This document shows positions 14,950-26,134 of a stretch of DNA of 45,701 nucleotides, piece by piece. Position 1 is the first letter of the stretch. Each line of letters begins with the position of its first letter. Below the pieces are notes generated by a model. The model worked only from the letters and a program-made list of their open reading frames with translations. It was not told the origin of the DNA and ran no database searches. The stretch comes from Xenorhabdus hominickii (GTDB lineage Bacteria > Pseudomonadota > Gammaproteobacteria > Enterobacterales > Enterobacteriaceae): the NCBI RefSeq assembly GCF_002632725.1, contig NZ_NJAI01000001.1, positions 782,077-827,777 on the forward strand, given 5' to 3'. The translations under genes were made by a program, and so were the position numbers.

Positions 14950-17928
14950 ATGGCATACCGAGTTAAAACACAATTCACTCCCATTACAATTGCATTGTCA
15001 CTGGCTTTTTCACTAGCTACACCTCCCCTATTTGCCGAATCAAAACCTGCCGTCACAACATCAAGCGGCAAGACTGATTTGGGTAAAATTCAGGTTACAG
15101 ATACCAGTGATAAAGATGAAATAGGTTACGATGCGGTCTATGACAAAGATATTTCTAATATTTATATCGGCAAAGAGCAGATAGAACGTTATAAGGGCAC
15201 TTCTCCCGCCGATTTAATTAAAGGTGCCGTTGGCGTATACAGTGGTGATGCCCGCAATAGTGGTGCTTTGGATATCAATATCCGTGGTATTCAGGGACAG
15301 GGGCGCATCCCTGTCACCATCGATGGTACGGAACAGGCCATTACCGTTGGGCGTGGCTACAATGGCGCCAATAACCGCAATTACCTCGATCCAAACCTAA
15401 TCAGCAGTATCGAAATAGAAAAAGGCCCCTCCCTGAACCGTAGAGTTAAAGGATCAATTGGCGGCGCAGTATCCATCAAGACATTGACCATTGATGATGT
15501 AGTACCGAAAGGAGAAACTTTCGGCATCAATACCAAACTGGAAACCAGCAGCAACTCAGTGAGAGAACGTCAACCTTCTCTGTCTTTGGGGCAGGACTAC
15601 CGAGATATTCCGGGCTTTATCCAAAATGATGTTGAAACTGATCCGGCATTGAAGATCACCCCACATTCGTCAAAAAATAACAAACTGTTTGGATTCAAAG
15701 ATAATGCATTCCGTATCGCAGTGGGCACAAAGCAGGAGTATTTTGACCTGATGCTGGCCTATTCTTACCGCCGTCAGGGTAACTATTTTGCCGGCAAGGG
15801 AGGTGCCCATCGTTATGATGACCCGATTACGGAAGCCGATGAAAAACTGATGACAGGGGCTCTGACGCGTTTAGATCCCTATCTGCCATTTGCAGCCCGT
15901 ATCTATCGTCCCGGCAATGAAGTTCCCAATACATCCAGTGAAATGCGCTCAGTGTTAATAAAAAACACATGGCATTTCGCCGATGATCAAGCCCTACAAC
16001 TGGGTTTTCGCAACACAAGTATGGAGTTCGGCGATATTATGCCTTCAAGGCTGGCAATGGTACTCGCGAAAGACAATGTGGTTCCCCAATGGCCATTAGC
16101 CAATGTCCACCAACAAGCCGCCACTCTGACCTATAAATGGCAGCCCGCCGAAAACCCCTATGCCGATTTCGACATAAATTTGTGGGCAACCCGCACAACG
16201 AGCAATACCAACACCGCAGGTGGATATCCCCGCAGCCCAGTTGGTAGAGATTATGAATGGGAACGGGGCACAAAAGACAAGAATTCCAATATTGATGGCA
16301 CGTTGATAAATACATCCCTCACCAATTCCCAGAACAATCGTTGGGGTATAGATCTCTCAAATAAATTTGAACTGACTCGTAATCTGGATCTGACCTTGAT
16401 GGGGAATTTCCAACGTGAACGCTTAGGCTCTGATGATGGCTATCATTTTGATAATATGTATTTTTTCCAGTCACCTGCGCGAAAAGGGCAACGTCAGGAA
16501 ATCAATGTTGCCTTGAATGTTGACTGGCGGCCGACTTCCTGGCTGGCCTTAAGCGCCGGCGCTAAACGCGTTTCCTATTGGTCTAAAGATGATTTTCTCA
16601 ATGAACGTCGCGCCGCAAAAGACGGGCGTTATGCAAATACAGGAGAAATTATTGGACATAACATGAGTTATCTCCGAACAATAACCGAACAAGAATCCGA
16701 TATGATTCGAAAAAGGGAAAACTATATAAGATCGAAAAAGATCTCCCAAATGAACGCTGCAGAAAAGGTTGAATTCTTTAATAAGCTCAAAACTGAATAC
16801 CCTACTATCAATACCACCAGTATCACTTCACGTGATGGACAAAAACGCAAGATGGTTAGCGAGGAATTCATTTGGTCTTACAATTACAGCAGTGGCCACC
16901 TCAATCAAAATAAGAATCCTTATTTCAATGGTCAACTGGACATGCATGAAAAGGTTACCGACCCTATAAGCGGTAAAGAAGCCTATAAATATGAATACGG
17001 CATGGAAGTAGACTCTAATAGTGTATCAGCCCCTAATGTTATCGACCCTTGGGAACCAGCCCAAACACGTAAAGATCATGCTTGGGCACCAACACTCTCT
17101 GCGACAGCCTATGTCTCCGATGATTTCCGTCTCTATGCCCGCTATGCCGAAGCGGTAAGAATGCCAAGTCTTTTTGAAGATACGGTCGGTTTTTCAGGCT
17201 CCAAAAATAACCTGATAGGCCAACACTTCAAGCCAGAGCGGGCCAAAACCACTGAAGTGGGTTTCGTATATGATTTCAGCCAGTTGGTTAATGCTGAACG
17301 CCATGCTGATGTCAAACTCTCCTATTACAACACCGTCATTGAAAATGTGTTCGACAGGGATAATACCTATATCTTCTCCCAATTAGACAAACAGAAGCTG
17401 GCGGGTCTGGAACTACAAGCGCGTTACGACAACGGTAGTTTCTTCACCGATATAGGGTTGGTTTACAATATGAAAAACAAGGTGTGTGACCACAACTCTG
17501 TCTCAAGGATGGATTCACAAAATCGCTATGGTATCCCTGAATGTATTGATGGCGGCTTTCCTGGAGGGTATATGCGTACCTCTATCCAACCTAAATATTC
17601 AGCCAACCTGACCATTGGGGGACGTTTATTTGATGAAAAACTCGAACTGGGCAGCCGGATGCTCTACCACAGCGAGGCAGAAAACAAAGATGAAAAGTGG
17701 CTGATGGATGTCCTGCCTAGTGTTTATAAAGGCCAATCCAACAACCCAATGCGCTGGGAGCCGGTGTTTACTGTTGATGCTTATATCAGCTATAAAATCA
17801 CACAGAACATATCGATGGAGCTGACGGGCACGAATTTAACCAATCGCTACTATCTCGATCCGCTGACACGTTCGATGATACCTGCGCCGGGCAGAACCTT
17901 TAAACTCAGCCTTACCAGTCAGTTTTAG
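14950..17928 (+). CDS. hrpA: TonB-dependent receptor for haem/hemophilin
   Basis: The 992-residue precursor has a signal peptide (cleavage near LFA-ESK), a short N-terminal stretch with the TonB-box region (LGKIQVTDTS), a plug domain with ADLIKGAVGVYSGDARNSGALDINIRG in parts and IEIEKGPS ... GSIGGAVSI, and a 22-strand barrel ending in FKLSLTSQF. The pattern fits the haemoglobin/transferrin/lactoferrin receptor group. Within the locus it should take haem from returning hemophilin and pass it to the periplasm. I chose 14950 over the ATG at 14899 because the GCAGGGA ribosome site is correctly spaced and the signal peptide begins there. It starts 61 bases after Slam. A long extracellular loop region around residues 560-690 is rich in charged residues. 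Symbol tentative. Confidence 0.9.
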   Translation: MAYRVKTQFTPITIALSLAFSLATPPLFAESKPAVTTSSGKTDLGKIQVTDTSDKDEIGYDAVYDKDISNIYIGKEQIERYKGTSPADLIKGAVGVYSGDARNSGALDINIRGIQGQGRIPVTIDGTEQAITVGRGYNGANNRNYLDPNLISSIEIEKGPSLNRRVKGSIGGAVSIKTLTIDDVVPKGETFGINTKLETSSNSVRERQPSLSLGQDYRDIPGFIQNDVETDPALKITPHSSKNNKLFGFKDNAFRIAVGTKQEYFDLMLAYSYRRQGNYFAGKGGAHRYDDPITEADEKLMTGALTRLDPYLPFAARIYRPGNEVPNTSSEMRSVLIKNTWHFADDQALQLGFRNTSMEFGDIMPSRLAMVLAKDNVVPQWPLANVHQQAATLTYKWQPAENPYADFDINLWATRTTSNTNTAGGYPRSPVGRDYEWERGTKDKNSNIDGTLINTSLTNSQNNRWGIDLSNKFELTRNLDLTLMGNFQRERLGSDDGYHFDNMYFFQSPARKGQRQEINVALNVDWRPTSWLALSAGAKRVSYWSKDDFLNERRAAKDGRYANTGEIIGHNMSYLRTITEQESDMIRKRENYIRSKKISQMNAAEKVEFFNKLKTEYPTINTTSITSRDGQKRKMVSEEFIWSYNYSSGHLNQNKNPYFNGQLDMHEKVTDPISGKEAYKYEYGMEVDSNSVSAPNVIDPWEPAQTRKDHAWAPTLSATAYVSDDFRLYARYAEAVRMPSLFEDTVGFSGSKNNLIGQHFKPERAKTTEVGFVYDFSQLVNAERHADVKLSYYNTVIENVFDRDNTYIFSQLDKQKLAGLELQARYDNGSFFTDIGLVYNMKNKVCDHNSVSRMDSQNRYGIPECIDGGFPGGYMRTSIQPKYSANLTIGGRLFDEKLELGSRMLYHSEAENKDEKWLMDVLPSVYKGQSNNPMRWEPVFTVDAYISYKITQNISMELTGTNLTNRYYLDPLTRSMIPAPGRTFKLSLTSQF

Positions 17929-17936
17929 AGGATAAG

Positions 17937-18764
17937 ATGATCAACACAGCCATATTGGATAACCCTGTTCCCCATCTTTCAATAGCATCCAGAAGAGGTT
18001 TGCTGGTGGGTATTCTGATTGCTATTTTATTGCATATCAGTCTGATATGGCTGTTCAACCGACATGCTTCGTATGATGACTCAGCCCATCATATCAACCA
18101 AAATTCTCCGGTCACCGGCATGTCCATTACGATGGTCGCCGCCTCGTCATGGGAGAAAGAACCAGAGCCTGTCTCACCACCGCCAGCGCTTTTGACCGCA
18201 CCAGAATCACCGACAATCCCCGAAATCGTACTGGACAAAGCGGTTCATCCTGAAAATAAGGTGGAAAAACTGCTAGAAGCCAATAAGCCAAAGAAACCCA
18301 AAAAACAACAGAAAGAAAAACCACAGGAGACGATAGAAAAGAAACCTTTGCAATCACAACCAGTACAGAAAAATAATCCTGTAGAACAGGAAACCAGCGG
18401 TAGCGAACAGGTCAATTCAGAAGGAAGTATTAGCCGGACTGCAACTTCACAGCCTTTAATAGGACAGGGAAATAGTGAAGTGGATAATTACCATGCAAGA
18501 CTCCGGAAAGAAATAGAACGCCACAAAGATTATCCTCGCAAGGCAAAGAGGATGAAACAACAGGGCACCGTCATCGTCAACTTTATCCTACTGAATGACG
18601 GGACATTAACTGCGACCAGAGTGGTTAACTCTTCCGGCAGCAGCACATTGGATAAAGCCGCACTCAATGCCATCAATCAAGCTAATTCAGTTGGCTCCAT
18701 GCCTGCTGACATGGAGCCGAATGTCACACTCACACTCGATTTTACGTTGGATAAAACGCTTTAA
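17937..18764 (+). CDS. hrpD: Dedicated TonB energy transducer
   Basis: This 275-residue protein has a cytoplasmic N-terminus, one membrane anchor (about residues 22-40: GLLVGILIAILLHISLIWLF), a Pro/Lys/Glu-rich periplasmic spacer (about 75-165) and a C-terminal TonB domain with YPRKAKRMKQQGTVIVNF (about 200-220) and SSGSSTLDKAALNAI. It transmits proton-motive force to the receptor encoded 8 bases upstream and is clearly in the same operon. ExbB and ExbD are not in the window, so it must share those of the cell. It is distinct from the usual housekeeping tonB by context. The symbol follows recalled Xenorhabdus naming and is tentative. Confidence 0.9.
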   Translation: MINTAILDNPVPHLSIASRRGLLVGILIAILLHISLIWLFNRHASYDDSAHHINQNSPVTGMSITMVAASSWEKEPEPVSPPPALLTAPESPTIPEIVLDKAVHPENKVEKLLEANKPKKPKKQQKEKPQETIEKKPLQSQPVQKNNPVEQETSGSEQVNSEGSISRTATSQPLIGQGNSEVDNYHARLRKEIERHKDYPRKAKRMKQQGTVIVNFILLNDGTLTATRVVNSSGSSTLDKAALNAINQANSVGSMPADMEPNVTLTLDFTLDKTL

Positions 18765-18811
18765 TATCCACGCTTATTTATCCACAATTCTTGCTGATTC
18801 CGATAATTAAA

Positions 18812-18979
18812 TCATGGCTCCTTATTCGCAGCCATTTCTCGAACCAGCTTGAGTGTGATGAATGCCAGTCCAAAAACGCCCGCAATCAAAATCCCCCACA
18901 GAAGCCACTTTTGCCATTGAACGGCTTTTTCTGCCGGGGATAACATAACGGCAAGTTCCACCTGATGAACGGAATCTGA
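18812..18979 (-). pseudogene. 3' remnant resembling DUF3999 membrane protein
   Basis: The minus strand encodes, to the stop at 18812, a segment with VELAVMLSPAEKAVQ, a WLLWGILIAGVFGLAFITL membrane helix and a short KLVREMAANKEP tail. This looks like the C-terminal membrane anchor of the DUF3999 family, whose members are several hundred residues long. A stop codon at 18980-18982 closes the frame upstream, and no ribosome site precedes the internal ATG at 18946, so it is best seen as a gene remnant; a free 44-residue membrane peptide is the alternative. Confidence 0.4.
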
Positions 18980-19054
18980 TTAAAACAAAGTGCAGGATAC
19001 AAAACCAACACTTTGTCAGCAAATTGAAGCCCTAATCGCGGGTTTTTAGTGTTT

Positions 19055-20419
19055 TTACTTCCCGATACAAAAACTCGAAAAAATCCGTCCTAATAAATCA
19101 TCAGACGTAAATTCTCCCGTGATTTCACTCAGTGCTTGCTGTGCCAGACGCAACTCTTCTGCCAGCAATTCTCCTGAACGGGCAAAGACCAATTGTTGAT
19201 GACCTTCCTGCAAATGTTCTGCCGCTGTATTCAATGCCTGTAAATGACGGCGACGAGCAAGAAAACCGCCTTCTGTATTACTGTTGAAGCCCATCGTCTC
19301 TTTTAGATGGTCACGCAGTAAATCAATGCCTTTACCTTCACGGGCAGAGAGACGAATGAGTGCATAACCACTGATTTCTGACACACTGGTTTCTTCTCCG
19401 GTCATATCTGTTTTATTTCGAATCACCGTAACAGGCAAAGAATCCGGTAATTTCGCCATAAATTCCGGCCATATTTGCGACGGTTCAACCTCATCCGTGG
19501 TCGTACTGTCTACCATAAACAGCACCCGATCCGCCTGTTCTATTTCCTGCCATGCTCGCTCGATACCAATGCGTTCGACTTCATCACTAGCTTCACGCAA
19601 TCCTGCCGTATCAATCACATGCAGCGGCATACCATCGATATGAATATGTTCACGCAAAACGTCACGTGTTGTACCAGCAATATCAGTGACAATAGCCGCT
19701 TCACGGCCAGCCAGTGCATTGAGTAAACTGGATTTACCCGCATTCGGACGCCCAGCAATCACCACTTTCATTCCTTCGCGCAACAAACTACCCTGACGCG
19801 CTTGTGAACGGACATCATCCAGTTCAGCAATCACTTCATCCAATTTGGCTTCTATCTTGCCATCGGAAAGAAAATCAATTTCTTCATCAGGGAAATCAAT
19901 CGCAGCTTCAACGTAAATGCGTAAGTTAGTCAGCGCTTCCACCATTTGATGGACTTGATTGGAGAATGTTCCCTGCAATGAGTTCATCGCAGAACGTGCT
20001 GCCTGTTCAGAGCTGGCATCAATGAGATCCGCAATGGCTTCCGCCTGTGCCAAGTCGAGTTTATCATTCAGAAAAGCCCGCTCAGAGAATTCCCCCGGAT
20101 TGGCAATTCGCACACCCGTAATCGCCAGAATACGCTTCAGCAACAAATCCAGAATAACCGGCCCGCCATGCCCTTGAAGCTCCAACACATCTTCGCCGGT
20201 AAAAGAGTTGGGGCCAGGAAAATAGAGCGCAATGCCCTGATCCAACACAGAATCATCCACATCACGGAATGGCAGGTAATCGGCGTAACGCGGCTTAGGG
20301 AGCTTTCCCAATACCACCTCAGCAACTTTCGCAGCCTTGGGGCCAGAAATACGCAGGATGCCTACACCGCCTCGTCCCGGAGGAGTGGCCTGAGCGACTA
20401 TCGTATCGGTGGTATTCAT
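19055..20419 (-). CDS. mnmE: MnmE, tRNA U34 modification GTPase
   Basis: MnmE with MnmG installs 5-carboxymethylaminomethyl groups at the wobble uridine of certain tRNAs. The 454-residue protein has the N-terminal folate-binding domain ([13 protein letters not shown]), a helical domain, and an inserted G domain with GRPNAGKSS (P loop, about 223-231), GTTRD, DTAGLR and NKTD. It ends in FCIGK, the conserved C-terminal Cys motif. Length equals that of E. coli MnmE. It is last in the rpmH-rnpA-yidD-yidC order, 117 bases after yidC and separated by a terminator-like stem, so it may also have its own promoter. Confidence 0.97.
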   Translation of the reverse strand: MNTTDTIVAQATPPGRGGVGILRISGPKAAKVAEVVLGKLPKPRYADYLPFRDVDDSVLDQGIALYFPGPNSFTGEDVLELQGHGGPVILDLLLKRILAITGVRIANPGEFSERAFLNDKLDLAQAEAIADLIDASSEQAARSAMNSLQGTFSNQVHQMVEALTNLRIYVEAAIDFPDEEIDFLSDGKIEAKLDEVIAELDDVRSQARQGSLLREGMKVVIAGRPNAGKSSLLNALAGREAAIVTDIAGTTRDVLREHIHIDGMPLHVIDTAGLREASDEVERIGIERAWQEIEQADRVLFMVDSTTTDEVEPSQIWPEFMAKLPDSLPVTVIRNKTDMTGEETSVSEISGYALIRLSAREGKGIDLLRDHLKETMGFNSNTEGGFLARRRHLQALNTAAEHLQEGHQQLVFARSGELLAEELRLAQQALSEITGEFTSDDLLGRIFSSFCIGK

Positions 20420-20463
20420 GAAATTCTCTCTTTTACCAATTTGACCTATGAACTGAAATAATA

Positions 20464-20530
20464 AAGGCGGCCAATGACCGCCTTCTACTTATTTTTTAAG
20501 ACCTTCTACTTTAAAAGAATTACCTTTTAA
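20464..20530 (-). terminator. Terminator-like stems between yidC and mnmE
   Basis: Read with transcription, a stem containing TTTAAAAG/CTTTTAAA (within about 20495-20530) is followed by AAGGCGG/CCGCCTT (20464-20470 with 20478-20484, 7-nt loop) and then TATTATTTC. These probably reduce read-through from yidC into mnmE. Confidence 0.55.
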
Positions 20531-20536
20531 AAAGGT

Positions 20537-22150
20537 CTACTTTTTTTCGCGAGTATGCAAACCGCGTTTTTCCAGACTGCGGAAAATAACCTGCTGCTGG
20601 ATAATGGTAACCAAGTTGCTGACGATGTAGTACAACACCAGACCAGATGGGAACCACAGGAAGAAGACCGTAAACATGACAGGCATGTAAGTCATGATCT
20701 TCTGCTGCATTGGATCAGTCACGGTAGTTGGTGACAGTTTCTGGATAACAAACATTGTCACACCCATCAGCAATGGCAGGATGTAGTAAGGATCTTGTGC
20801 AGACAAGTCATTAATCCAGCCAATGAATGGTGCATGACGCAATTCAACAGAACCCATCAGCATGTAGTACAACGCAAGGAAGATTGGCATCTGAATCACC
20901 AGAGGCAGGCAGCCACCCAGCGGGTTTACTTTCTCTGTTTTGTACAACGCCATCATTTCTTGGCTCATGCGCTGACGATCATCACCAAAACGTTCACGCA
21001 TTGCCGTGATTTTTGGCTGCAACAGACGCATTTTCGCCATCGAAGTGTATTGCGCCTTAGTCAGCGGATACATGATACCGCGCACGATAAAGGTAATCGC
21101 AATGATGGAGAAGCCCCAGTTACCAATGAATTCATGCAGGAATTTCAGCAACTTGAACAGTGGCTGGGAAATAAACCACAACCAGCCGTAATCTACGGTC
21201 AGATCCAGATGTGTTGCAACCGTCGCCATTTTGTCCTGAATTTCAGGGCCAACCCACAGCGTAGAAGAGATATTCTGCTTGCTGTTCGGCGCAATATTGA
21301 TGGTTTCACCTTTGTATCCGATGATCGCCATCTTCTGGTTTTTCAAATCAATCGTATAGAAATCGCTGGTTTTTCCTTCACCCGGAACCCACGCAGTGGC
21401 GAAATATTGCTGGAGCATAGCTACCCAGCCGCCTTTTGTGGTTACGGAGAGCGCTTTACTCTCAATTTCATCAAATTTATATTTTTCGTATTTTACGTCA
21501 TCAGAAGAATAAGCAGCTCCACGATAAGTATGCAGAGCGAAGTTGCTGCTGCCGGTATCACGGTGTTTTGGCAGCTCAACGCTCTGCTTCAACTGACCAA
21601 AAAACGCCATCTGCAATGGTTTGTCAGTGGTGTTATCGATGCTGTAATCAACAGAAACGGCGTAATTGCTGCGTTTTAAAATGAAGGTTTTGACATAAAC
21701 AACACCATCTGGTGCCGTATAAGTCATTGGGATACGCAATTCATCCTGACCATCAGCTAAAACGAAGTTTGCTTGGTTAGTGTGATAAAGTGGACGTTCA
21801 GCTTGATTATCCGGGCCATTGATGCCAGTTAATCCACTTTGAGCCTGATAAGTGAACTCAGGTGTTGTTTCTAGCAGTTTGAAGGGCGTTTTAGAACCTA
21901 GGGTATCAGGATAGGCCAGCAGATCAGCCTCCTCTATATCACCGCCATGGATATTAATGTGCAATGAAAGCACATCCGTTTTCACGGTGATCAGTTTACC
22001 TTGCTCACTACTTGCTTCGCTACTCAGCGTATTTGCTTGCTGCGTGATCTGTGCCGTTGGCTGTGGGTTCTTATCGTTCTCCCAAGCTTGCCAGACCAAG
22101 AACGAAACAAACAGCAAAGCGATGAGAAGAAGATTGCGTTGCGAATCCAT
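20537..22150 (-). CDS. yidC: YidC membrane protein insertase
   Basis: YidC inserts and folds inner-membrane proteins, alone or with SecYEG. The 537-residue protein has the N-terminal anchor [23 protein letters not shown], a large periplasmic domain (about 60-340), and the conserved five-helix core starting near [16 protein letters not shown], containing the hydrophilic-groove Arg in [10 protein letters not shown] and the [11 protein letters not shown] stretch, with a basic C-terminal tail. It starts 2 bases after the yidD stop, so the two are translationally close. Confidence 0.97.
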   Translation of the reverse strand: MDSQRNLLLIALLFVSFLVWQAWENDKNPQPTAQITQQANTLSSEASSEQGKLITVKTDVLSLHINIHGGDIEEADLLAYPDTLGSKTPFKLLETTPEFTYQAQSGLTGINGPDNQAERPLYHTNQANFVLADGQDELRIPMTYTAPDGVVYVKTFILKRSNYAVSVDYSIDNTTDKPLQMAFFGQLKQSVELPKHRDTGSSNFALHTYRGAAYSSDDVKYEKYKFDEIESKALSVTTKGGWVAMLQQYFATAWVPGEGKTSDFYTIDLKNQKMAIIGYKGETINIAPNSKQNISSTLWVGPEIQDKMATVATHLDLTVDYGWLWFISQPLFKLLKFLHEFIGNWGFSIIAITFIVRGIMYPLTKAQYTSMAKMRLLQPKITAMRERFGDDRQRMSQEMMALYKTEKVNPLGGCLPLVIQMPIFLALYYMLMGSVELRHAPFIGWINDLSAQDPYYILPLLMGVTMFVIQKLSPTTVTDPMQQKIMTYMPVMFTVFFLWFPSGLVLYYIVSNLVTIIQQQVIFRSLEKRGLHTREKK

Positions 22151-22152
22151 CG

Positions 22153-22410
22153 TTAATGTTCTCTGTTATCGTCGTTTTTAGGTGGGACGGGATCATCACC
22201 ACCTTTGTGTAAAGGGTGGCATTTTAATATGCGTTTCACTGTTAACCAACTGCCTTTTATCATTCCAAACCTGCTCAATGCCTCAATGCCATAGTGGGAA
22301 CAGGTAGGATTGAAACGACAGCGGGGCCCCAGCAGTGGACTAACCACTAACTGGTAGCCCCTGATAAAAGCAATCAGGAGGCGCGAGCCAAGCGACAGTG
22401 ACGACGCCAT
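22153..22410 (-). CDS. yidD: YidD membrane protein insertion efficiency factor
   Basis: The 85-residue protein has the amphipathic N-terminal helix and the signature [18 protein letters not shown] (about 28-46) with its conserved cysteines, followed by [13 protein letters not shown]. YidD helps YidC-dependent insertion from the inner face of the membrane. Its start overlaps the end of rnpA by 37 bases, the usual enterobacterial arrangement. Confidence 0.95.
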   Translation of the reverse strand: MASSLSLGSRLLIAFIRGYQLVVSPLLGPRCRFNPTCSHYGIEALSRFGMIKGSWLTVKRILKCHPLHKGGDDPVPPKNDDNREH

Positions 22411-22733
22411 AATTTGCCTAAGGCTTCCGTTAGCTCACGGTTATCAAGCTCAGCGACCCCTTTTCTCACCAAAATCACAAAATCCATTGACGGCAAGTTG
22501 TGCTGGTTTAAACGAAAACTTTCACGAGATAACCGCTTAATACGATTACGCTCATGGGCGCGTTTAACATTTTTTTTGGCGACGGTTAGACCGATGCGGG
22601 GATGCCCCAGCTCATTCAAGCGCCCGAGAACTGTTATCTCTGCGGTGCTTGCCCGTTGTGGCTGCTGGAAAACATAAGTGAAATGCTCGGGAGTTAACAA
22701 ACGTAACTCCCTCGGAAAAGCGAGCTTAACCAC
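22374..22733 (-). CDS. rnpA: RnpA, ribonuclease P protein component
   Basis: RnpA binds the RNase P RNA and helps it recognise pre-tRNA leaders. The 119-residue basic protein contains the family signature in [16 protein letters not shown] (about 60-75) and the N-terminal leader-binding region [13 protein letters not shown]. It starts 18 bases after rpmH, with which it shares a promoter, and overlaps yidD. Confidence 0.96.
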   Translation of the reverse strand: MVKLAFPRELRLLTPEHFTYVFQQPQRASTAEITVLGRLNELGHPRIGLTVAKKNVKRAHERNRIKRLSRESFRLNQHNLPSMDFVILVRKGVAELDNRELTEALGKLWRRHCRLARAS

Positions 22734-22751
22734 GTGGTATGGTTAGCTTTA

Positions 22752-22904
<153 letters not shown>

Positions 22905-23008
22905 CTAGCTTAAAATTTGTTACTGATTCAGCAAATGCGTTGGCGACCAGTGAGAATAAGTAGACACCGATGCCTCAATCGCAACATCAATATATAGAAA
23001 GAGGCGGG

Positions 23009-23038
23009 ATTGTAATAAAATGTACTACCCTTAGTCAA
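23009..23038 (-). promoter_or_regulatory. Sigma70 promoter of the rpmH operon
   Basis: On the minus strand, TTGACT (23033-23038) and TACAAT (23009-23014) are separated by 18 bases, close to consensus. The start of rpmH is 117 bases downstream. Confidence 0.65.
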
Positions 23039-23373
23039 TCCAAGATGACGCGAGCCTGACCGCTTTATGTATGATTTTTTACTTAATCAGACATGGCCAG
23101 ACTTTTTGCTACCCGAAGCGCTTACCCCAAATCCTCACCAGACATGGCCGGAAAAAATCGTTGGCATAACACGCAGGGTGCAAGATTATACGGACTGTAC
23201 AATAAAGCGCAAGGATCATACACAGATCGTTGCACCTGAATAGTGATCAGCGTGTTGTTTTTATGTCCATTTTTGAACGATAACTAAATGGAGTTTGCTA
23301 TATGCCATGATTACACTAAAGTATCTTTTACGAGCCTTTATATTCTGCAAGTGCCAAATCGTGGTGATCTCCC

Positions 23374-23382
23374 TGTGGATAA
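23374..23382 (-). promoter_or_regulatory. DnaA box
   Basis: TGTGGATAA on the plus strand is the exact complement of the consensus DnaA box TTATCCACA. Its place 239 bases before dnaA fits autorepression by DnaA. Confidence 0.75.
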
Positions 23383-23620
23383 AAAGCGTCAAAGCTGTGT
23401 AAAAGAATGAGGATCTATATCGCCTTTTGCGTTATGATCGCTGATCACGGCCCCCGAGCTCTTTGTACGGATTATACAGATCATAGGGGCGCGATAATAT
23501 TAAACATCGCCACAAGGTGCATGCTAGCTTCCTCACCATCGGGGAACAACGTCTTGTGCTCAGTATAACGTATCTATTATTCCGGTTTCTTTTATTGGTC
23601 TTGTTTTAGGGGAGTTCGCC

Positions 23621-25009
23621 GTGTCACTTTCGCTTTGGCAGCAATGTCTTGCCCGATTGCAGGATGAGTTACCTGCCACAGAATTCAGTATGTGGATACG
23701 ACCCCTTCAGGCAGAACTGAGTGATAACACTTTGGCTCTCTATGCCCCAAACCGTTTTGTGCTGGATTGGGTAAGAGAGAAGTATATTAATAATATCAAT
23801 TTGTTATTGAATGATTTCTGTGGTCCTGAAGTACCGTTGCTGCGTTTCGAAGTAGGAAATAAGCCCGTTTCACCAAACCAGCCTACATCTCAGAAAATCA
23901 TTGCCGACATGCCGATGGCCGCTGCGCCGTCCAGTTTATCTGTACGCCCAAGCTGGGACAACGCAAAAGCCCAGCCAGAGTTATCCTATCGTTCCAATGT
24001 GAATCCGAAACATACGTTCGATAACTTTGTTGAGGGTAAATCCAACCAACTGGCCAGAGCTGCCGCCAGACAAGTTGCCGATAATCCGGGGGGAGCATAC
24101 AATCCCCTATTCCTCTACGGTGGAACCGGATTAGGTAAAACCCACCTTTTGCATGCTGTCGGCAATAGCATCATGGCACGTAAGGCCAATGCAAAAGTCG
24201 TGTACATGCATTCTGAGCGTTTTGTTCAGGATATGGTGAAAGCATTGCAAAACAATGCGATAGAGGAGTTTAAACGTTATTATCGCTCAGTGGATGCCCT
24301 GCTGATCGATGATATTCAATTTTTTGCAAATAAAGAACGCTCTCAAGAAGAATTTTTTCATACGTTCAATGCCCTGTTGGAAGGTAATCAACAGATTATT
24401 TTGACATCAGATCGCTATCCGAAAGAGATCAATGGCGTCGAAGATCGGTTAAAATCCCGTTTTGGTTGGGGATTGACCGTTGCCATCGAACCACCGGAGC
24501 TGGAAACTCGCGTTGCTATCCTGATGAAGAAAGCTGACGAGAACCAAATCCAGCTACCGGGTGAAGTGGCTTTCTTTATTGCCAAACGCCTGAGATCCAA
24601 CGTTCGTGAACTCGAAGGCGCTTTGAATCGGGTCATCGCCAATGCCAATTTTACTGGACGAGCGATTACCATTGATTTTGTACGCGAAGCATTACGTGAC
24701 TTATTGGCCCTACAGGAAAAGCTGGTAACCATTGATAATATCCAGAAAACAGTCGCTGAATATTACAAAATCAAGGTTGCTGATCTGCTTTCCAAACGCC
24801 GTTCACGCTCCGTTGCTCGTCCGAGACAGATGGCAATGGCGCTGGCAAAAGAGCTGACTAATCACAGCTTGCCGGAAATCGGGGATGCCTTTGGTGGACG
24901 TGACCATACAACTGTCCTTCATGCCTGTCGTAAAATCGAACAGCTGCGGGAGGAAAGTCATGACATCAAAGAAGATTTTTCTAACTTAATCAGAACATTA
25001 TCTTCCTAG
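23621..25009 (+). CDS. dnaA: DnaA, replication initiator
   Basis: DnaA binds oriC boxes and opens the origin. The 462-residue protein has the N-terminal DnaB-interacting domain ([15 protein letters not shown]), a variable linker, an AAA+ core with GGTGLGKTH (167-175, Walker A) and LLIDDIQFF (Walker B), and the C-terminal helix-turn-helix signature [15 protein letters not shown]. The start is GTG after a GGGGAG ribosome site; this matches the family N-terminus. It heads dnaA-dnaN-recF-gyrB, all tightly spaced. Confidence 0.98.
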   Translation: MSLSLWQQCLARLQDELPATEFSMWIRPLQAELSDNTLALYAPNRFVLDWVREKYINNINLLLNDFCGPEVPLLRFEVGNKPVSPNQPTSQKIIADMPMAAAPSSLSVRPSWDNAKAQPELSYRSNVNPKHTFDNFVEGKSNQLARAAARQVADNPGGAYNPLFLYGGTGLGKTHLLHAVGNSIMARKANAKVVYMHSERFVQDMVKALQNNAIEEFKRYYRSVDALLIDDIQFFANKERSQEEFFHTFNALLEGNQQIILTSDRYPKEINGVEDRLKSRFGWGLTVAIEPPELETRVAILMKKADENQIQLPGEVAFFIAKRLRSNVRELEGALNRVIANANFTGRAITIDFVREALRDLLALQEKLVTIDNIQKTVAEYYKIKVADLLSKRRSRSVARPRQMAMALAKELTNHSLPEIGDAFGGRDHTTVLHACRKIEQLREESHDIKEDFSNLIRTLSS

Positions 25010-25013
25010 CGCT

Positions 25014-26114
25014 ATGAAATTTATCATTGAACGTGAGCAATTATTAAAACCCTTACAACAGGTGAGCAGCCCTTTGGGGGGTCGCCCTACTCTGCCCATT
25101 TTAGGCAACTTATTATTGCAGGTAACGGAAGGTTCCTTGCTGCTGACAGGCACCGATTTAGAAATGGAAATGATGGCGCGGGTTACACTTGCCCAGCCAC
25201 ATGAAAACGGTGCAACCACTGTCCCCGCACGTAAGTTTTTTGATATCTGGCGCGGGTTGCCTGACGGAGCAGAAATAAGCGTAGAGCTGGATGGTGATCG
25301 CATTCTCGTCCGTTCCGGACGCAGCCGTTTTTCACTCTCCACCCTGCCTGCTTCAGATTTTCCCAATCTTGATGACTGGCAGAGCGAAGTCGAATTTTCA
25401 CTGCCACAAGCCACACTTAAACGTCTGATTGAATCCACTCAATTTTCCATGGCGCATCAGGACGTCCGCTATTATTTGAATGGCATGCTGTTTGAAACCG
25501 AAGGGGAAGAACTACGTACCGTTGCTACAGATGGGCACCGTCTGGCAGTCTGCTCCATGAATATTGGACAAAATCTGCCATCTCATTCGGTGATCGTACC
25601 TCGTAAAGGTGTCATTGAATTAATGCGTCTGCTGGATGGTGGTGATAATCCACTGCAACTACAGATTGGCAGTAATAACATTCGTGCCCATGTCGGTGAT
25701 TTTATCTTCACATCAAAATTGGTTGATGGCCGTTTTCCTGATTATCGCCGCGTACTGCCGAAAAATCCCGATAAAACGCTGGAAGCAAATTGTGACACGC
25801 TGAAACAAGCATTTTCACGGGCTGCAATTTTATCCAACGAAAAATTCCGGGGTGTTCGCATCTATTTAAGTGAAAATCAACTTAGAATTACGGCAAATAA
25901 TCCAGAGCAGGAAGAAGCCGAAGAGATCGTCGATGTCAGTTACCAAGGCACTGAAATGGAAATTGGCTTCAACGTCAGCTACGTGCTGGATGTTCTGAAC
26001 GCATTGAAATGCGAGCAAGTGAGCCTTCTGCTGACGGATGCCACATCCAGCGTAAAAATTGAGAACTCAGCCAGTCAGGCCGCGACTTATGTCGTGATGC
26101 CAATGCGCCTGTAA
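25014..26114 (+). CDS. dnaN: DNA polymerase III beta sliding clamp
   Basis: The 366-residue protein has the three-fold clamp architecture, beginning [20 protein letters not shown] and ending YVVMPMRL, the end of the partner-binding pocket. Length equals that of E. coli DnaN. It starts 4 bases after dnaA and is presumably co-transcribed, with possible internal promoters inside dnaA as in other enterobacteria. Confidence 0.98.
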   Translation: MKFIIEREQLLKPLQQVSSPLGGRPTLPILGNLLLQVTEGSLLLTGTDLEMEMMARVTLAQPHENGATTVPARKFFDIWRGLPDGAEISVELDGDRILVRSGRSRFSLSTLPASDFPNLDDWQSEVEFSLPQATLKRLIESTQFSMAHQDVRYYLNGMLFETEGEELRTVATDGHRLAVCSMNIGQNLPSHSVIVPRKGVIELMRLLDGGDNPLQLQIGSNNIRAHVGDFIFTSKLVDGRFPDYRRVLPKNPDKTLEANCDTLKQAFSRAAILSNEKFRGVRIYLSENQLRITANNPEQEEAEEIVDVSYQGTEMEIGFNVSYVLDVLNALKCEQVSLLLTDATSSVKIENSASQAATYVVMPMRL

Positions 26115-26134
26115 CAGCATTAACTCAAATATAT

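Noticed and set aside
20795..21679. Long open frame opposite yidC
   Set aside because: It is an antisense shadow of a clearly conserved gene and has no family features of its own.
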